From Streptosporangium sp. NBC_01756 (GTDB lineage Bacteria > Actinomycetota > Actinomycetes > Streptosporangiales > Streptosporangiaceae), in NCBI RefSeq assembly GCF_035917975.1, contig NZ_CP109130.1:3286001-3350000 (forward strand): 64,000 nt of DNA. The letters run 5' to 3'. Shown one piece after another: positions 38,238 to 46,768 of the stretch. The position numbers were made by a program, and so were the translations under genes. The notes below the pieces were generated by a model. That model searched no databases and was not told the origin of the DNA. It worked only from the letters and a program-made list of their open reading frames with translations. Position 1 is the stretch's first letter; each line of letters starts with the position of its first letter.

Positions 38238-38623
38238 GCGTGCTGCCCGGTCCGGTCGAGCTCTTCCTGACCGGGCCGCACCTGGCCACCTTGACCACCA
38301 TCCGGCCCGACGGCTCGCCGCACGTGGCGCCGGTGCGCTTCACCTGGGACGGCGCCGCAGGCCTGGCCCGCGTCCTGACGCGGGCCCCCTCGCGCAAGGC
38401 CCGGAACCTGACCGCCCGGCCCGGTGGCCGTGTCGCGCTCTGCCAGGTAGCGGGATTCCGCTGGGTCACCCTCGAAGGCACCGCCACCGTCTGCGCCGAC
38501 CCGGCGCGAGTGGCCGAAGGAGCACGACGCTACGCCCAGCGCTACGGGTCCCCACCGCCCGACCCCCCCGACCGGGTCATGGTCGAGATCGCGGTGGACC
38601 GCGTGATGAACCTCATTTTCTGA
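38234..38623 (+). CDS. PPOX-class (F420- or flavin-binding) split-barrel protein
   Basis: 129 residues of the pyridoxamine-phosphate-oxidase-like split barrel: LATLTTIRPDGSPHVAPVRF, then RKARNLTARPGGRVALCQV and WVTLEGTATV. This pattern is that of the actinobacterial F420H2-dependent reductases (FDOR-B) and their flavin relatives. It starts four bases inside the NmrA gene (ATGA), so translation is coupled. The substrate is unknown; operon context suggests redox handling of a xenobiotic or quinone. Confidence 0.8.
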   Translation: MSVLPGPVELFLTGPHLATLTTIRPDGSPHVAPVRFTWDGAAGLARVLTRAPSRKARNLTARPGGRVALCQVAGFRWVTLEGTATVCADPARVAEGARRYAQRYGSPPPDPPDRVMVEIAVDRVMNLIF

Positions 38624-38635
38624 AAAGGACCTGCC

Positions 38636-39499
38636 ATGCCCATCCAGCACGTACTCGACTCCACGATCTTCTACCGGGAGCTCGGCGCCGGCACGCCGAT
38701 GGTCTTCCTGCACGGCAACCCGACCTCCTCGCACCTGTGGCGGCACATCCTGCCCGCCGTCGGCGACCCGGGGCGCCGCCTAGCCCCTGACCTGATCGGC
38801 ATGGGCGAATCAGGCAAACCGTCCATCGACTACACCTTCGCCGACCAGGCGCGATACCTGGACGCCTGGTTCGACGCGCTCGACCTGGACCAGGTGGTGC
38901 TGGTCGGGCATGACTGGGGTGGCGCCCTGGCCTTCGACTGGGCCGCCCGCCACCCCGGACGGGTGCGCGGCCTCGCCTTCACCGAGACCATCGTCAAGCC
39001 GATGACCTGGGAGGAGTTCCCCGAGGGCGGCCGCCCGATGTTCCAGGCGATCAAGACGGAGGGGGTCGGCGAGGCCATGATCCTGGACGACAACGCCTTC
39101 ATCGAGCAGGCGCTGCCCGGTACCGTCGCCACCCCCCTCAGCCAGGACGACTTCGACGTCTACCGCCGGCCCTACCCCACCAGAGACAGTCGCCTGCCGC
39201 TGCTGCAGTGGCCGAGGTCGATGCCGCTGGGCGGGGAACCCGCCGACGTCGTGGCCAGGATCGAGGCGTACGACGCCTGGCTGGCGACCAGCGTGGACGT
39301 GCCCAAACTGCTGATCACATTCGAACCCGGGCCCGGGAGCATGATGGGCCCCGAACTCGTCGACTGGTGCGCGGCGAACATGGCCGGCCTCGAGATCAGG
39401 CACCACGACGCGATCGCCGGGCACCACACCCCGGAGGACCAGCCTCACGCGATCGCCACGGCCGTCGCGGAGTGGGCGGACAAGCACCGCCTCCGTTGA
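38636..39499 (+). CDS. Haloalkane dehalogenase-like alpha/beta hydrolase
   Basis: Resembles HLD-II enzymes (DhaA/DmbA). It has HGNPTSSHLW with the halide-binding Asn at 28, the nucleophile elbow GHDWGG with Asp93 and halide-binding Trp94, the catalytic acid Glu in LAFTETIVKP, and the histidine in GHHTPEDQP near 264. All pentad residues are therefore present. 287 residues. It lies 12 bp after the PPOX gene in the same operon. Real substrates of actinobacterial members are rarely known, and luciferase-like or other activity is possible. Confidence 0.88.
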   Translation: MPIQHVLDSTIFYRELGAGTPMVFLHGNPTSSHLWRHILPAVGDPGRRLAPDLIGMGESGKPSIDYTFADQARYLDAWFDALDLDQVVLVGHDWGGALAFDWAARHPGRVRGLAFTETIVKPMTWEEFPEGGRPMFQAIKTEGVGEAMILDDNAFIEQALPGTVATPLSQDDFDVYRRPYPTRDSRLPLLQWPRSMPLGGEPADVVARIEAYDAWLATSVDVPKLLITFEPGPGSMMGPELVDWCAANMAGLEIRHHDAIAGHHTPEDQPHAIATAVAEWADKHRLR

Positions 39500-39645
39500 C
39501 CGGAGCGATCTCCCCGAACGGACACGGCGGGCAGCGAGCTGCCGGTGGGGCCGGGGCGAGCGCTCGGAGAGGCAGGGGCCGAACGGCTGCCCCACCCCAA
39601 CCGGCCCCTTCCGGGTGCGCTGTTCGCGTCGGCGGCGGGATGCTC

Positions 39646-41160
39646 TCAGGCGACCCAGTGCCGTCGTCGGGTATCGGACGAGGGTGGGGGTCCGTCTGCG
39701 AGGGCGGTGGCCATCCGGCGCACGGCCTCGCGCAGGGTGTCCGGAGGCGTTGTGTAGGGGATGCGGAGGCGCTGTTCGAAAATGCCCGGGTCGGTGGCGA
39801 AGTAGGCGCCACTCTCGATCCGCACCCCGTAGTCCATTGCCCGCTCGGCCAGGGCCGCGGCGATGGGCTCGCCCAGATCGACCCAGAGCGACAGCCCGCC
39901 GGACGGCAGTTGCCAGGTCCACTGCGGGATGTGCTCGGCCAAGGCGGTGGCCAGGGCCGCGCGCTGCTCGCGCATCCGTTCCAGTCGGGGCGGCAGCAGT
40001 TCCCCGGTCCGGGCCAACAGGGTGAGGGCCAGGAGCTGGTCCAGGACCGAACCGCCCATGTCGGTGGCGACCCGCTGGCCGGCGAGTTCGGTGACGAGCC
40101 GCGCCGGGGCGCGCAGCCAGCCGATACGCAGCCCCGCCCAGTGGGTCTTGCTCATCGAGCCGATGGTGATGACCTGGCTGGTTCCGCTGGGGGTGGCGTG
40201 GGAGGCGAGGGGCGGCGGAGCCGGGGTGTCGAGGGCGAGGTCGGCCAGGGTCTCGTCGATGACCAGCCAGATACCGGTGCGTTGCGCGGCACGCAGGAGG
40301 CGGACCCGCTCCTGATCAGGCATGAGGCAACCGGTTGGGTTGTGGAAGTCGGGGATCAGGTAAGCCAGTCGGGGTACCACCTGGCGCAAGGTCGATTCGA
40401 TGATCTCGATATCCCAGCCGGTGTCGGTCACCGGGACCGACACGGTGCGCAGCCGGGCGCGACGCATGGCCTCCAGAGCGTTCGGGTAGGACGGATTCTC
40501 GACCATGACCCGGTCGCCGGGGCGGCACAGCAGCCCCAGGACCAGCGTGAGTGCGTGCTGAGCGCCGGAGGTCACCAGGATCTGTTCGGGCACGGTGGCC
40601 AGGCCTCGCCGGGTGAAACGCTCGGCGACGGCGGCGCGCAGTTCTGGAAGACCGTAGGGGTGGTAGCCGGGCGTGTGGGCGTGCTCGGCCAGTCGGGGGG
40701 TGATCTGAGCGAGAGCGTCGGTGAGCGTCTGCCCCGGCAGTCCGGGAGCCGCCCTGGCCAGATCGATCGCGGTGTCCTGGGCTCCGAGGAGCCGGGTGAG
40801 GCCGTTCGGCTTACGGCCTTCCGGCAGGTCCGTCCAGGTGCCGGAGCCCTGGCGGCTGTGTGCGAACCCTCGCTCCCGCAGCAGGTCGTATACGGCGGTG
40901 ACGGTGGCTCTACTGATGTTCAGGGCGGTGGCCAGTTCCCGCTCGGCGGGGAGCCTGACGTGTAACGCGATCCGTCCGTCCAGGATCAGCGCGCTGACCG
41001 CCTGAGCCAGGTGGCGGTAGGCGGGCCGCGCCCCGGCCAGGTCGGGCAGCATGGCGGCGAGCTGTCGGCTGCCCAGCGCCCGGTCGCCGCGTTCCATCCC
41101 CTCCAGGGGCTGAAGTGGGCTCGAATCTGCCATACCAGCCATTCTCATGAAATTGGCCAT
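39646..41160 (-). CDS. MocR-type regulator (GntR HTH + aminotransferase fold), YczR group
   Basis: The N-terminal GntR winged helix (LPAERELATALNISRATVTA) is fused to a fold-type I PLP domain containing NPTGCLMPDQ and the PLP lysine in GSMSKTHWAGLRIGWL. About 504 residues from the ATG at 41160, which has GAGG a few bases upstream; ATGs at 41148, 41142 and 41133 are alternatives. It is divergent from a YczE-like membrane gene, the arrangement that defines the YczR branch of MocR regulators. It likely senses PLP or a PLP adduct and controls the membrane gene. Confidence 0.88.
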   Translation of the reverse strand: MANFMRMAGMADSSPLQPLEGMERGDRALGSRQLAAMLPDLAGARPAYRHLAQAVSALILDGRIALHVRLPAERELATALNISRATVTAVYDLLRERGFAHSRQGSGTWTDLPEGRKPNGLTRLLGAQDTAIDLARAAPGLPGQTLTDALAQITPRLAEHAHTPGYHPYGLPELRAAVAERFTRRGLATVPEQILVTSGAQHALTLVLGLLCRPGDRVMVENPSYPNALEAMRRARLRTVSVPVTDTGWDIEIIESTLRQVVPRLAYLIPDFHNPTGCLMPDQERVRLLRAAQRTGIWLVIDETLADLALDTPAPPPLASHATPSGTSQVITIGSMSKTHWAGLRIGWLRAPARLVTELAGQRVATDMGGSVLDQLLALTLLARTGELLPPRLERMREQRAALATALAEHIPQWTWQLPSGGLSLWVDLGEPIAAALAERAMDYGVRIESGAYFATDPGIFEQRLRIPYTTPPDTLREAVRRMATALADGPPPSSDTRRRHWVA

Positions 41161-41201
41161 GTTGCCTCGGCCAATCACTCTACAGAATCGCCTCATTGGT
41201 C
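41152..41201. promoter_or_regulatory. ATTGGYC boxes between mocR and yczE
   Basis: ATTGGCC (41152-41158) and GGCCAAT (41169-41175) form an inverted repeat, and a third copy ATTGGTC (41195-41201) lies in direct orientation. Three spaced boxes fit the wide operators of MocR dimers. TACAGAAT at 41181 may be the -10 of yczE. Confidence 0.55.
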
Positions 41202-41222
41202 TTGAAGGAGGACAAGCATCCG

Positions 41223-42008
41223 ATGGGGGCGAGCGGTATGGAGCAAGAGATCACCGACAGCGACGAGCGTGGACTCAAGCGCCGTCGGGTGGCACGCGTC
41301 GCGGCTCCACCGATGTCCCGTGGTCCGTCCCTGCCCCCACTCACCTACGTCCGTCTCGGCGAGCGTCCGCTGCGACGCCTTCCCCAATTGTTCATCGGCC
41401 TCGCCCTGTACGGGTTCAGCCTGTCGGTCATGGTCCGGGCCTCGCTGGGCGTCAACCCCTGGAGCGTCCTGTATGAGGGGCTGGAGCACCACACCCCCCT
41501 GAGCTTCGGCACGATCAGTGCAGTCCTCGGTGTTCTCGTGCTGTTGCTGTGGATCCCCCTCAAGCAGGTGCCGACGCTCGGCACCGTCGCGAACATCGTC
41601 GTCCTGGCGTGCTCGTCCGACTTCGGTCTCCTGCTCATCCCGCAGAACCTCGGGCTCCCCGCACGGGTCGGCCTGCTCGTCGGCGGAATCCTTCTCAACG
41701 GACTGTCCGTCGCCGTCTACGTCGGCGCGCGCTTCGGCCCCGGGCCCCGGGACGGCCTGATGACCGGTGCGTCCACCGCAACCGGGCGCTCCATCCGGCT
41801 CATCCGCACCTTGATCGAGATCACCGTACTGGCCGTGGGCTGGCTGCTCGGCGGGACCGTAGGCGCCGGCACCGTGCTGTACGCACTGACGGTCGGCCCG
41901 ATCACCCAGTTCTTCATGCCCTGGTTCGCCTACCGCAGCCTCGCGGAACGCGTGGGCGACACGGTGCCGTCCGAGGAGGAGAAGCCGACTGCGACGATCC
42001 AAGTCTGA
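41223..42008 (+). CDS. YczE-like integral membrane protein
   Basis: 261 residues with five or six hydrophobic segments (LFIGLALYGFSLSVMVRASL; FGTISAVLGVLVLLLWIPL; VGLLVGGILLNGLSVAVYVG). The motif GARFGPGPRDGLMTG is the hallmark of the YczE/YitT-like family. AGGAGG lies 11 bases before the ATG at 41223. Function is unknown in the family; association with MocR regulators suggests transport or sensing linked to vitamin B6 or amino-acid metabolism. Confidence 0.83.
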   Translation: MGASGMEQEITDSDERGLKRRRVARVAAPPMSRGPSLPPLTYVRLGERPLRRLPQLFIGLALYGFSLSVMVRASLGVNPWSVLYEGLEHHTPLSFGTISAVLGVLVLLLWIPLKQVPTLGTVANIVVLACSSDFGLLLIPQNLGLPARVGLLVGGILLNGLSVAVYVGARFGPGPRDGLMTGASTATGRSIRLIRTLIEITVLAVGWLLGGTVGAGTVLYALTVGPITQFFMPWFAYRSLAERVGDTVPSEEEKPTATIQV

Positions 42009-42177
42009 GATCGACGTGGAGGCGGCGGGAAAGCCGTCCAACAGCGTCGCCGGGGTGCGATGGCTCAGCCCCACCAAGGACGTCCGCCGACCTTCGACTG
42101 ACTCCGACCTCGAAGACCTCAGCGGACGCCACACCGCGCGATCCCGATCGCTGACCGTCCAACGCCGCCTGACCGGC

Positions 42178-42212
42178 AGAAGGCCCGATTCCAAATCGAA
42201 ACCGGGCCTTCT
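42178..42212. terminator. Hairpin AGAAGGCCCG/CGGGCCTTCT
   Basis: A 10-bp perfect outer stem with a 15-base interior that can pair further (CGATT/AATCG). It lies between yczE (plus) and the exported-protein gene (minus), and it directly follows copy E of the conserved downstream element when read on the minus strand. Confidence 0.75.
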
Positions 42213-42220
42213 GTCCTGTG

Positions 42221-42271
42221 CAGGTTCACGAATGAGGCCGACCTGGAGCGGGGAGAGAAAGATCGCTTCCC
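42221..42271 (-). repeat. Conserved downstream element, copy E (single box)
   Basis: On the minus strand: GGGAAGCGATC (42261-42271), then CTCCAGGTCGGCCTC and ATTCGTGAACC, then the hairpin at 42178-42212. It is shorter than the other copies and has one GGGAARCGATC box. It lies ~90 bp after the stop of the minus-strand gene 42359-43261. Confidence 0.65.
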
Positions 42272-42358
42272 GGAATTCGCCCGCGAGGGCGACAGCGAGG
42301 CCAGCGGCGGCCTTGGCGGCGGTCACCGTGACGCTGGCGCCAGGACTGCGGCGAAAGG

Positions 42359-43261
42359 TCAGCTGGCGCCTGGAACGGCGGGCTTGTCGTTCGTCCAACC
42401 GGCCCTGAACGTCTGCACGCCGGACTTGCCGAGCAGCGCCTTGCCGCCGACCTTCGTGTCGGTGTACTCGGCCAGCAGCATCATGGCCTCGGTGTCCACC
42501 AGGAGTTGCTGCTTGAGCACCGAGCCCTTGCTGGCGGGGACGGGCAGGGCCAGCTTCCGGCCGGAACGGCCCAGCGGATCCTTGGCGCGGCCGAGGTCGC
42601 TGACGCCCTTGGTCGTCTTCAGCACCTGGTAGGCGGCGGCCCTGACCTTGTCCGGTGCCGGGTTCAGGTACAGCAGCCCGCTCGCCCGCTCGGCCACGTA
42701 CCGGTCGAGGTTGACCAGCCAGTCCTCCTTCCTGGAGTTCGGACTGGTCGACTTGGCCTCCTCCGCAGCCCAGTCGATCCAGGCGTTGACGTCCGCGAGG
42801 AGGTACTTCCTGAGCGCCTCGGCATCCGTGGGCAGCGACTGGAGCTGCTGGTAGGTCAGGTACTTCTCGCCCAGGCGGAACCCGTCAGGCTGTCCCTTGG
42901 CCGGACCGACGAAGCCCTTGTCCGGTTTGACGGACAGGCGGACTTTCATGCCCTCCGTTCGGTAGTCCCACGTGGTCGGCGAACCGTCGGCGCGCCAGGC
43001 CGCCTCGTCCTTAGCGGTCGCGGGCTTGGCGCCCAGCTTCCGGAAGCCGGACCAGCTCTTGCCCTTGAGCGACGACCACTCGGTGCTGACGCTGCGCTCG
43101 GTCAGGTAGTAGCCGCTGCCGACCGGGTGGGGATGGGTCGTGGTGAAGGTCGTCTCGACCCGCCAGTACGCCCCCTTCGGCGCGTCGGCGGACGCGGGAA
43201 CGGCGGCCGTACCGGCGAAGATCAGTCCAGCGGTAACGGCAACGGCAAGGGTGAATCTCAT
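42359..43261 (-). CDS. Exported protein related to CU044_5270 family
   Basis: 300 residues with a signal peptide (RFTLAVAVTAGLIFAGTAAV, cleaved after ASA). The mature part shares KDEAAWRADGSPTTW with the upstream gene product (QDEAAWRADGSPTSW) and the same overall order, so the two are paralogs; here the membrane anchor is replaced by a signal peptide. It starts at ATG 43261, overlapping the previous stop by four bases. Third gene of an ECF sigma factor operon. Function unknown; probably an external partner of the signalling system. Confidence 0.78.
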   Translation of the reverse strand: MRFTLAVAVTAGLIFAGTAAVPASADAPKGAYWRVETTFTTTHPHPVGSGYYLTERSVSTEWSSLKGKSWSGFRKLGAKPATAKDEAAWRADGSPTTWDYRTEGMKVRLSVKPDKGFVGPAKGQPDGFRLGEKYLTYQQLQSLPTDAEALRKYLLADVNAWIDWAAEEAKSTSPNSRKEDWLVNLDRYVAERASGLLYLNPAPDKVRAAAYQVLKTTKGVSDLGRAKDPLGRSGRKLALPVPASKGSVLKQQLLVDTEAMMLLAEYTDTKVGGKALLGKSGVQTFRAGWTNDKPAVPGAS

Positions 43262-44298
43262 TTCTTCTCCTTCAACGGGTTGTCGTCCGCCCAGCGGCTG
43301 TCCTGGATCGAGGTGTACGTCAGGAGCAGGCCGTCCGCGGCGGAACGGGTCTCGATGGAAAGCGGTCTGCCGGAGGCGGGGTCGATCACCAGCCGGGTCC
43401 TGGTCGCCCCCGCGTAGTTCGGTGGGGCGAACTCCCCGGACTCGTACTCGACCGCCTGCCCGGCACGGCCCAGCGCGTCGGTCACCTGCCCGACGGCGGT
43501 GACCCCGGGCATCGAGGCGAGCAGCCGGTAGGCGGCGGCCCTGGTCTCGCTCGTCACCGGCGCGAAGACCAGCAGCCGCGCCGCGGTGTCGATGGTCGTG
43601 CGGTCGTCGGCGTCGAAGAGCGCCTTGAGCCCCTCGGGGGTGTCGGGCACCTCGCTCATCTTGGTCAGCGGCTTGCCCGCCATGAGGATGCGGAAGTCCC
43701 AGTCCTCGGTCGACCAGGTCCGCTGCTCGTCAGGCTCAGCCCGTAGGGCACCGGAGTGTCCCTTCTCTGTGGGCTTGTCATATGTCCATGACGTCGGTGA
43801 ACCGTCGGCGCGCCAGGCCGCCTCGTCCTGGGGCGTCGCGGGCTTGATCCCCTGAGGGGTCTGGCGGTACCAGGTGCGTCCTTCGAGATCCGCGGGGAGC
43901 CAGATCTCGATCGACTCGCTCTCGCGCAGCACGTATCGGCCGCCGGGCTCGTGGAACTGCATGCCGTGGACCTCCGTGCTGCCCCACCACGCGCCCTCGT
44001 CGGGCATCGAGGCCACCGAGGCCGCCGCGACCAGCAGGAACCGCTTGCCGTCCGCCTGAGCGACCGTGCCAGAGGTGGGAGGCGCCGTGGGAAGCACCGT
44101 CGGCGCGATCACGAAGGCCGCCGCGGCCGCGACCCCCGCCAGGCCGAGCCCCAACGAGCCCCACCTGACGGCTCTGCGGCTCTGCCGTACCCGCTCCTGA
44201 GCGAACGCGGCAGCCAGCCGCTCGCGCCCGGCCCGCTCGACTTCGGGCGACAGCGACGGCGCGGGCAGCAGCTCCCGCACCGCCCGGTAATCATCCAT
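43258..44298 (-). CDS. CU044_5270-type membrane-anchored protein, putative anti-sigma factor
   Basis: 346 residues from ATG 44298 (GGAGG seven bases upstream). The N-terminal ~55 residues are cytoplasmic (YRAVRELLPAPSLSPEVERA), followed by one membrane helix (LGLGLAGVAAAAAFVIAPTV) and an external domain with the DEAAWRADGSPT motif. This layout and the overlap with the sigma factor gene are those of membrane anti-sigma regulators, although no zinc-binding HxxxCxxC motif is seen. The start lies eight bases inside the sigma gene. Confidence 0.78.
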   Translation of the reverse strand: MDDYRAVRELLPAPSLSPEVERAGRERLAAAFAQERVRQSRRAVRWGSLGLGLAGVAAAAAFVIAPTVLPTAPPTSGTVAQADGKRFLLVAAASVASMPDEGAWWGSTEVHGMQFHEPGGRYVLRESESIEIWLPADLEGRTWYRQTPQGIKPATPQDEAAWRADGSPTSWTYDKPTEKGHSGALRAEPDEQRTWSTEDWDFRILMAGKPLTKMSEVPDTPEGLKALFDADDRTTIDTAARLLVFAPVTSETRAAAYRLLASMPGVTAVGQVTDALGRAGQAVEYESGEFAPPNYAGATRTRLVIDPASGRPLSIETRSAADGLLLTYTSIQDSRWADDNPLKEKK

Positions 44299-44908
44299 CG
44301 GTGCCTCCATGCAAGGGGTTGATGCCGCCCAGGGCGGCACGGAGCTTCCTGCGCACCCGCGACAGGCGGGATCCGACGGTGCCGTACGGGATGTCCAGCG
44401 CCTTGGCCACCTCTTCATGACTCAGCTCGCCCAGCGCGCTCAGCAGCAGCACGTCCCTGTCGCCGTCGGGCAGGGCGCGCAGCTCGGCCGCGAGCCGCCC
44501 CTGTGCGCTCGCGGCGTCGATGCGGGTGACCACGCGTTCCTCGTGGCTGTGCTCCGCGCCGTGCTGCACGGTGGCGCTGCGCTGCAGAGCAGCCAGCCGC
44601 CTGGTCTCGGTACGCCGGTGCAGCGAGATCAGGTTGGTGGCGAAGCCGTACAGCCACGGACGGACCTCACCGCGCTCGGGATCGAACGTCTCGCGCTTCC
44701 TGAACGCGGCGAGGAAAACCTCCGCGGTGAGATCGTCGGCGGCCTGCCGGTCGAGCCGCCGTCCCAGGTACGCGTGGATCTCGCTCACATACCGGTCATA
44801 GATCTCCCCGAACCGCTCGGGTCTTCGGCGCGACAACGCCAGCAGGGCCGCGTCGCTGATCGCCTCCGTTGGATCGGTGAGATCCGGAGCGGTCATATTG
44901 GCAGTCAC
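44291..44908 (-). CDS. ECF RNA polymerase sigma factor
   Basis: 205 residues with region 2 (FGEIYDRYVSEIHAYLGRRL, ADDLTAEVFLAAF and RPWLYGFATNLI) and region 4 (LPDGDRDVLLLSALGELSHEEVAKALDIP cut as LPDGDRDVLLLSAL and SHEEVAKALDIPYGTVGSRL). GTG 44908 or ATG 44896 may start it; AAGGGG lies just upstream. It leads an operon of three overlapping genes with two related surface proteins, suggesting an envelope-signal sigma system. Confidence 0.92.
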   Translation of the reverse strand: MTANMTAPDLTDPTEAISDAALLALSRRRPERFGEIYDRYVSEIHAYLGRRLDRQAADDLTAEVFLAAFRKRETFDPERGEVRPWLYGFATNLISLHRRTETRRLAALQRSATVQHGAEHSHEERVVTRIDAASAQGRLAAELRALPDGDRDVLLLSALGELSHEEVAKALDIPYGTVGSRLSRVRRKLRAALGGINPLHGGTDG

Positions 44909-45012
44909 ACCCCTTACTCAACCGATGGGGCATTCTGCTTTCACACCGTCGTGGGGACACCATTCTCGGATCTCCCTCACCCTGCAGATGAGGGAGCTCG
45001 CCAGGTGCGCTG

Positions 45013-45320
45013 TCAGCTTGTCGCGGAGGTGATCCGGTAGGCGCGGATCACGGTCTGCTCGACGGCGTTGCCGGACAGGTCGGTCGACTTGGCTCGCAGC
45101 GACACGAACCCGTCGCCGTTCGGGTGCCGCAGCACGACCTCCGAATGCCGGACCTCGGCCTTCGCCCAGGTGGCCCCGTCGTCGTAGGAGACCTCCACGG
45201 ACAGGTCCCGCGGGCGGCCCGCCGCCCTGCCAGGCAGCGGATGCACGCTGACCGGCACAGTGAAGGAACGACCGGCCGGTGCGGTGTTCCGCGCGCCTGC
45301 TCCGCCACCTGGGTCAACAG
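45013..45320 (-). pseudogene. C-terminal remnant of an S8 (subtilisin-like) peptidase
   Basis: One minus-strand frame reads NTAPAGRSFTVPVSV, LSVEVSYDDGATW and VSLRAKSTDLSGNAVEQT, then VIRAYRI and stops at 45013. This is the C-terminal beta-domain commonly found after the catalytic domain of actinomycete S8 peptidases. No catalytic part exists upstream; 45320-45513 holds nothing recognisable. Confidence 0.65.
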
Positions 45321-45513
45321 GCCGTCGCGGTCGGGCCGAGCCGAGTGATGCCCGCGTCGTCCAGGACGGCGGTATCCACCTGCCCTACGGCAGTCGCGCG
45401 GTGAAGCCGCTCTGCCCGCCGGATACCACGATCGCCGGATGCCGTCAGGTGCCTTGAATTCGTCCGATGCTCCTGGATGGCGCCGAAGCGATGGATCGCA
45501 TCTTCGGTTCAGG

Positions 45514-45972
45514 TCAGTGATCTCTGAGCCAGGATTCCAGGGTGTTCAGCTCGCGCAGTGGGAAGGCCTGGTCTCTCCACTGCCGGGCGTAATCCTCCTC
45601 CCCCATCTCGGAGAGCAGCCGCCTGACTGATCGAACCACCGCTCTCACGAGAGGACCCGTCTCGCTCAGGAGCGTGAACGACTCCCGTCCCGCCTCGTCC
45701 GGTTCCGGCCTCATATGGTCCCGGAAAGTGAGAATGCGCAGCCGTACCACATCACCCTCATGCGTGAAGATCCATCGGTACTCCGTGGGCTCCCCATCCC
45801 AGGAGAAGCGGAAATCATCCCCCTGAGTGACCCGCACCAGGCTGTACAGAAGATCCCGGAGAGCGTCAGTCACATAGGAGACGACCATCCGGACTTCGCG
45901 GTCCTCATGGCCGATAGTGACGATGGCCCATCCATGCTCCGGCGCTCCGTAGGAGAACTCGATTCTCGACAT
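45514..45972 (-). CDS. Hypothetical protein, possible immunity-type
   Basis: 152 residues, acidic, no signal peptide or membrane segment (MSRIEFSYGAPEHGWAIVTI, LLYSLVRVTQGDDFRFSWDG). Two-layer alpha/beta composition and small single-gene placement among relics resemble orphan immunity proteins of polymorphic toxin systems, but no named family is certain. Confidence 0.6.
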   Translation of the reverse strand: MSRIEFSYGAPEHGWAIVTIGHEDREVRMVVSYVTDALRDLLYSLVRVTQGDDFRFSWDGEPTEYRWIFTHEGDVVRLRILTFRDHMRPEPDEAGRESFTLLSETGPLVRAVVRSVRRLLSEMGEEDYARQWRDQAFPLRELNTLESWLRDH

Positions 45973-46019
45973 GGTGGTTCATCGTCGCACCCGAGCCCAC
46001 AGTCACTCAGCAATGCAAA

Positions 46020-46049
46020 TGGCCGCTACCAATCTCTTGATAGCGGCCA
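46020..46049 (-). terminator. Intrinsic terminator after copy A
   Basis: TGGCCGCTATCA-AGAGAT-TGGTAGCGGCCA on the minus strand (12-bp stem with one mismatch), followed by TTTGC. It terminates minus-strand transcription coming from merR through copy A. Confidence 0.85.
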
Positions 46050-46057
46050 TCATCCTG

Positions 46058-46139
46058 GGTGGGGAGTTCACGAGTGCAGTTGAGCTTGGAGAATGCGAGG
46101 CCTTGAAGATCGTTTCCCAGTGGGGAGTGATCGTTTCCC
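46058..46139 (-). repeat. Conserved downstream element, copy A (twin box)
   Basis: On the minus strand: GGGAAACGATC at 46129-46139 and again at 46108-46118 (21-bp period), 29-base spacer, then ACTCGTGAACTCCCCACC at 46058-46075, then the terminator. It follows the stop of merR by ~70 bp. Confidence 0.75.
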
Positions 46140-46209
46140 GCAGAGGCTGTGGCCGGAGATCGGAGGGAGGCCGGACTACCGTTGACAGCCCGGCGAGCGT
46201 CGGCGTCCC

Positions 46210-46758
46210 TCACTCTGCCGGGAGTGCCCGTCGCAGCGGCTCGTCCGGCAGCGCCGTGCGGTCGGTACCGGTGGTGGTGCCGAGGTCCTGAACGTCCGGC
46301 CCGGTCGAGCCTCCGTACGTGGCGATCTTGTATTCGACCGCTGTGAGGGAAAGGGTCAGCTCACGGATCCGGCGGCGGATGGTGTCGCGATGTTCGACCA
46401 GCACATCGAGCCGCTCGGGCACCGTGTGCGCTCCGGAGTCGACGAGCGAGATGTAGTGCTGCAGGTCACGCATCGGCATACCGGACAGCCGCATCCGGGT
46501 GAGGAACACCAGGCGCCGAACCGCTTCGGCGTCGTAGACGCGATGACCATTACCGTCGCGGGCCACCTCGACCAGCCCGGCCCGCTCGTAGTAGCGCAGC
46601 GTGTGAGGCGAGATGTCGAGGAGGTCGGCAACCTCGGCGATCGTCATCGTCTCGGGCAGATCGGCCAGGTCGGCGAGGCGGTAGATCGCCTCGACCGACA
46701 GCGGACCGTCGTCCCCAAGCGCTTCGAGCGCCTTGGTCATCAGATCGTCGGTGGCCAT
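46210..46758 (-). CDS. MerR-family transcriptional regulator
   Basis: 182 residues. The MerR helix-turn-helix and wing (MTIAEVADLLDISPHTLRYY, ERAGLVEVARDGNGHRVYDA) start only at about residue 37, after an extra N-terminal helix pair (TKALEALGDDGPLSVEAIYR). No C-terminal cysteine cluster, so it is not a metal sensor. It starts 10 bp after the SDR stop in the same operon. A perfect 16-bp palindrome in the promoter of that operon (47647-47662) is its probable operator; the closest analogues regulate reductases of organic compounds. Confidence 0.88.
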   Translation of the reverse strand: MATDDLMTKALEALGDDGPLSVEAIYRLADLADLPETMTIAEVADLLDISPHTLRYYERAGLVEVARDGNGHRVYDAEAVRRLVFLTRMRLSGMPMRDLQHYISLVDSGAHTVPERLDVLVEHRDTIRRRIRELTLSLTAVEYKIATYGGSTGPDVQDLGTTTGTDRTALPDEPLRRALPAE

Positions 46759-46768
46759 GACCACGAGC

